This document shows, one piece after another, positions 7,031-9,553 of a DNA stretch of 9,553 bases. Origin of the DNA: JBEKDJ01 sp050014415 (GTDB taxonomy: Bacteria; Desulfobacterota; BSN033; UBA1163); the NCBI GenBank assembly GCA_050014415.1, contig JBEKDJ010000175.1, positions 1 through 9,553 of the forward strand, given 5' to 3'. Below the pieces are notes generated by a model. It searched no databases. It was not told where the DNA came from and saw nothing but the letters and a program-made list of their open reading frames with translations. The first letter of the stretch is position 1, and each line of letters begins with the position of its first letter. The translations under genes and the position numbers were made by a program.

Positions 7031-9547
7031 ACGTTCCGTGATATCCTGATTGGCGCCATATCCTCTAATAGGATTACCTGAGGCATCCTTTAAGGTCCTA
7101 CTTCGGACGAGAAAATAACGAATTTCACCGTCCCGGCGAATCACGCGGTGCTCTAATTGATTAATAAATTCAGGGCCAGGGGCTTGTAACGATTCTTCAG
7201 CCGATTGGTGCACTATGGCCAAATCATCGGGGTGTACAAATCTTTGGTAGTAATCCTTCATCATCATCCTGTACCCACCCTCTGCCTCTACAGTGGTGCC
7301 ACAAAGGGCATAGAAGGCATCATTGAAAATGAACTGCATGGTTTCACGATCGAATTCCCAGTATGCGATACGGGCCATATCCATGGCGTCCACCAAATGC
7401 ATCCGGCTGATATTGAGCTCTTCCTCTGCCCGCTTGCGCTCGGTGATGTCTTTAAGAATGACAATAATGTTTATATTCCCCTTCGAATCTTTGATGCTCC
7501 TGGCACTGATCTCTGCACTCCTAGTCTTCCCATCCTTACGAAGAATATTTAATTCAAAATGGGGTGATAACTTAATCCCTCTCTTTCGCCGGTCATCTCG
7601 ATCTTCCAACATGGCCTTGCTCTCTTCGTCCAGATAATCTCTCACGTCCGTCCAGATGAGTTCCTCTCGGCTATAGCCCTGAATCTCCGCCAACTTCTCG
7701 TTGACATATTTGAACCGATAGTCTGTGCTAATCACGCAGACCCCATCCAGGGCGCTTTCAACCACGGTTCTATATTCTTCCTCTGACTGCTTAATCTTTT
7801 CGAAGAGTAGAGCGTTTTGAATGGAGATGGCCAATCCAGGGGCAATTTGTCGTAGCAGATTGAACTGTGCTTCTGAGAAATGGTTTGCTTTTTTACTGCC
7901 AAAGTTCATCGTGCCAATGACCTTCCCCTTGTATTCCAATGGGAAAAGCAAAGAGGAACGGATTCCCTCCGCTAGTAATTTTTTCGAGGCCCAAGAATCA
8001 CTTTCTGCATTGTCAATAATTTCAGGCAAACCTGTTTCAACTACTCTTTCAAAATGAGTTCCTTTTCGAGGATAAAATTCATCTCCAACCAATATTTCGG
8101 CATCATAATCTCTTTCTAATGCAAAAAAACGAAAACCTTTTCCATCCTCGTTAAAAAGCGCAATGCTCATCCTTTCAGAATCCAATACTTTCTTTAATTC
8201 AGAGTGGACAGCCTTGATCAACTCTTTCATATCGAGGCTGGAAGCCAATATTTTGTTGACATTATTGACAATCTCTTTCTCCATCTCCAATCTTTTCTCA
8301 TCGGTGATCTCCCGTAGTAGATTGACTATGCCAACCACTTCCTGTGTTTCATCAAAAATGGGAAACGCATAATACTGAAATATGCCGTCTAAATATCGAC
8401 TCTCCTTTTCTCCAATGGTTGGTTTCTTTGATATCACCGTTTGAGAAAGATAACACCCCTCACAAGGTTGATCTCTGTGATAGAAGATCTCAAAGCACCT
8501 CTTTTTGCCCAAATCCTCCGGTTTCAGTCTAAACCTCTTGAACGCGGCTTTATTTGCCCGGATGATTCGATAATCCTTGTCCCGGATTGTCAGGAGGTCT
8601 GTGACAGCGTCAAAAGTCGTTTCCAATTCTAACTTGGCTTTGGCTACGTTAGAGAAGAGCCTGGCATTCTCAAGAGCAAGCCCAATCTGACTCCCAATAC
8701 TCTCCAACAAATGGATATCTCTCTGGCTGAGCTCACGGCGAGAGCGACTAAACAAGGTAATCGTACCGATCGCCTTTCCTTTAGAGAGAAGAGGGAAGCC
8801 CACCAATGTCTGAATCCCCTGTTTTATTAGAGCAGGAGCTTTACGATAGGACAAATATTCATCGATGGAGTTGACTACCGGTTGTTTTAAAATGAAGGCT
8901 TTTCCTGAGACGCCTTCACCGTATTTGATGACGTTCGTTGTTTCAGGCATGGCAGCCGGGGGACTAAAATGATATTTTCTTTCGAGGATCTGTTCTTCAT
9001 CATTTGCCAGATAGATACTTCCGTCTTCATACCCTGTTAATCTCACCGCCTTCTCTAAGGCAATAGGAAGGACCGTGTCCAGATCGACTAAAGTCTGATT
9101 GATCAAAGCCCCCATCTCATTAAGGGTTTCGAGTTCCCTGGTTCTCTGACCCAGTTCCTCTTCCACTCTTTTCCGGTCAGAGATATCCTTAATGATCCCA
9201 TCATAACCGATGATTTTACCCGCATCGTCTCTTCTGGCATTGGCTGTAATCAAAACATCGATTGGGGTTCCATCTTTTCTCTCCTTTGCATAGACTTGCA
9301 TCATTTCTTTCTTGCTTTCGTAACCCAGTAGATCCACTCCTGCTTGATTGACTTCGGTGTGCCTTCCATCCGCGGAAATCATATAGACCATATCTTTCGA
9401 ATCCTCGAAAATCCTTCGATATCTCTCCTCGGCCTTTTTTAAGGCCTTGCGAGGTTGCTTGCGAGCCGGAACTCTCAATGTCTGATCTCCTTCTATTCTT
9501 CTCGTCATCAGCCCATCTCTTCTTTGCATCATCTGGAGAGGATCCAT
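6110..9547 (-). CDS. Kinase A: cytoplasmic PAS/GAF multi-sensor histidine kinase
   Basis: 1145-residue hybrid-less sensor kinase, expected to autophosphorylate on His and pass the phosphate to a response regulator not in the window. Domains by residue: PAS 38-128 (internally shortened), GAF 138-298, PAS 306-421 with Cys351/Cys362/Cys365, GAF 425-583, PAS 588-706, PAS_3-like 712-839, coiled coil 840-892, HisKA 893-990, HATPase 1040-1145. The H box is GVAHEINNPMAF with phospho-acceptor His906. The ATPase has N-box Asn1053, G1 DTGRG at 1081, F-box FEPFF at 1095 and G2 GKGTGLGL at 1105, so it looks active. Pro is replaced by Leu just after G1 (Leu1087). There is no membrane segment, signal peptide or receiver. 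The start is uncertain: the frame stays open to the window edge, while alignment with kinase C favours Met14 (9506-9508), preceded by purine-rich AAGAAGAG. It is the first visible gene of the three-gene run. Confidence 0.93.
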   Translation of the reverse strand: MDPLQMMQRRDGLMTRRIEGDQTLRVPARKQPRKALKKAEERYRRIFEDSKDMVYMISADGRHTEVNQAGVDLLGYESKKEMMQVYAKERKDGTPIDVLITANARRDDAGKIIGYDGIIKDISDRKRVEEELGQRTRELETLNEMGALINQTLVDLDTVLPIALEKAVRLTGYEDGSIYLANDEEQILERKYHFSPPAAMPETTNVIKYGEGVSGKAFILKQPVVNSIDEYLSYRKAPALIKQGIQTLVGFPLLSKGKAIGTITLFSRSRRELSQRDIHLLESIGSQIGLALENARLFSNVAKAKLELETTFDAVTDLLTIRDKDYRIIRANKAAFKRFRLKPEDLGKKRCFEIFYHRDQPCEGCYLSQTVISKKPTIGEKESRYLDGIFQYYAFPIFDETQEVVGIVNLLREITDEKRLEMEKEIVNNVNKILASSLDMKELIKAVHSELKKVLDSERMSIALFNEDGKGFRFFALERDYDAEILVGDEFYPRKGTHFERVVETGLPEIIDNAESDSWASKKLLAEGIRSSLLFPLEYKGKVIGTMNFGSKKANHFSEAQFNLLRQIAPGLAISIQNALLFEKIKQSEEEYRTVVESALDGVCVISTDYRFKYVNEKLAEIQGYSREELIWTDVRDYLDEESKAMLEDRDDRRKRGIKLSPHFELNILRKDGKTRSAEISARSIKDSKGNINIIVILKDITERKRAEEELNISRMHLVDAMDMARIAYWEFDRETMQFIFNDAFYALCGTTVEAEGGYRMMMKDYYQRFVHPDDLAIVHQSAEESLQAPGPEFINQLEHRVIRRDGEIRYFLVRSRTLKDASGNPIRGYGANQDITERKQAEEALKKNQEELIKKNKEIDESRRNLQLAIEELEQAYKELKASQAKILRQEKMASIGQLAAGVAHEINNPMAFISSNLGTLDKYVGRLTEFIQTQTEVIESLHATDAIEGLNRKQKELKLDYITEDIKGLISESLDGSERVQKIVQGLKNFARVDEAEYKYADMNECIESTINVVWNELKYKATLKKDYGNLPLTKCYPQQMNQVFMNLLINAGDAIEKQGEILIKTWDEDGSIWVGISDTGRGILKEDLNRIFEPFFTTKEVGKGTGLGLSITYEIVKNHHGEIGVESEVGKGTTFTVRIPIV
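7415..7795 (-). repeat. PAS(e) module, copy in kinase A
   Basis: Residues 585-711, the partner of 2952-3329. Homology to kinase B stops right after the linker AEEEL, where kinase A carries a PAS_3-like domain and kinase B carries a PAS plus a GAF. Confidence 0.85.
7799..8281 (-). repeat. GAF(d) module, copy in kinase A
   Basis: Residues 423-583, the partner of 3828-4313. Here it is followed directly by PAS(e), while in kinase B a whole extra GAF lies between the two. Confidence 0.85.
8552..9136 (-). repeat. 585-bp GAF(b) module, copy in kinase A
   Basis: Residues 138-332 of kinase A. It is gap-free against the copies at 39-623 and 4584-5168. The most divergent stretch in all three is the loop before YGEGVSG (residues about 193-208 here), which may be the ligand-facing part; that last point is inference. 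Confidence 0.85.
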
Positions 9548-9553
9548 GAAATT

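Overview
The window holds three head-to-tail genes, all on the minus strand, and almost no non-coding DNA. All three encode large multi-sensor histidine kinases built from PAS and GAF domains. In transcription order (right to left) they are kinase A (6110-9547, 1145 aa), kinase B (1143-6068, 1641 aa) and kinase C (1-1082, N-terminal 360 residues only, cut by the left edge). The gaps are 41 bp (A to B) and 60 bp (B to C). I see no terminator or promoter between them, so they look like one operon whose promoter lies beyond the right edge. The + strand has nothing but shadow reading frames.

The kinases are mosaics of shared modules. A reads: PAS(a), GAF(b), PAS(c), GAF(d), PAS(e), PAS_3-like, coiled coil, HisKA, HATPase. 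B reads: two PAS of its own, GAF(b), PAS(c), GAF(d), an extra GAF(f), PAS(e), PAS, GAF(g), coiled coil, HisKA, HATPase. C begins PAS(a), GAF(b), PAS(c). The shared modules keep the order b-c-d-e-core, and differences come from domain gain, loss or replacement at linkers. The 306-residue C-terminal block (linker coiled coil plus catalytic core) of A and B aligns without a gap and is close to 87% identical by eye. The 195-residue GAF(b) block occurs three times without a gap.

None of the proteins shows a transmembrane segment, signal peptide or receiver domain in the visible part, so they look like soluble cytoplasmic sensors that signal to a response regulator encoded elsewhere. The likely picture is several input combinations feeding one or a few shared outputs. 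Three of the PAS domains carry a C-x10-C-x2-C motif that may bind a metal or act as a redox switch; this is inference.

The composition (roughly balanced, with an AT-rich patch in one PAS of kinase B) and the very large cytoplasmic PAS/GAF kinases suggest a free-living, sensor-rich bacterium, perhaps of the Desulfobacterota/deltaproteobacterial type. This is a weak inference, as no housekeeping gene or RNA gene is present to anchor it. I do not recognise any gene well enough to give a symbol.
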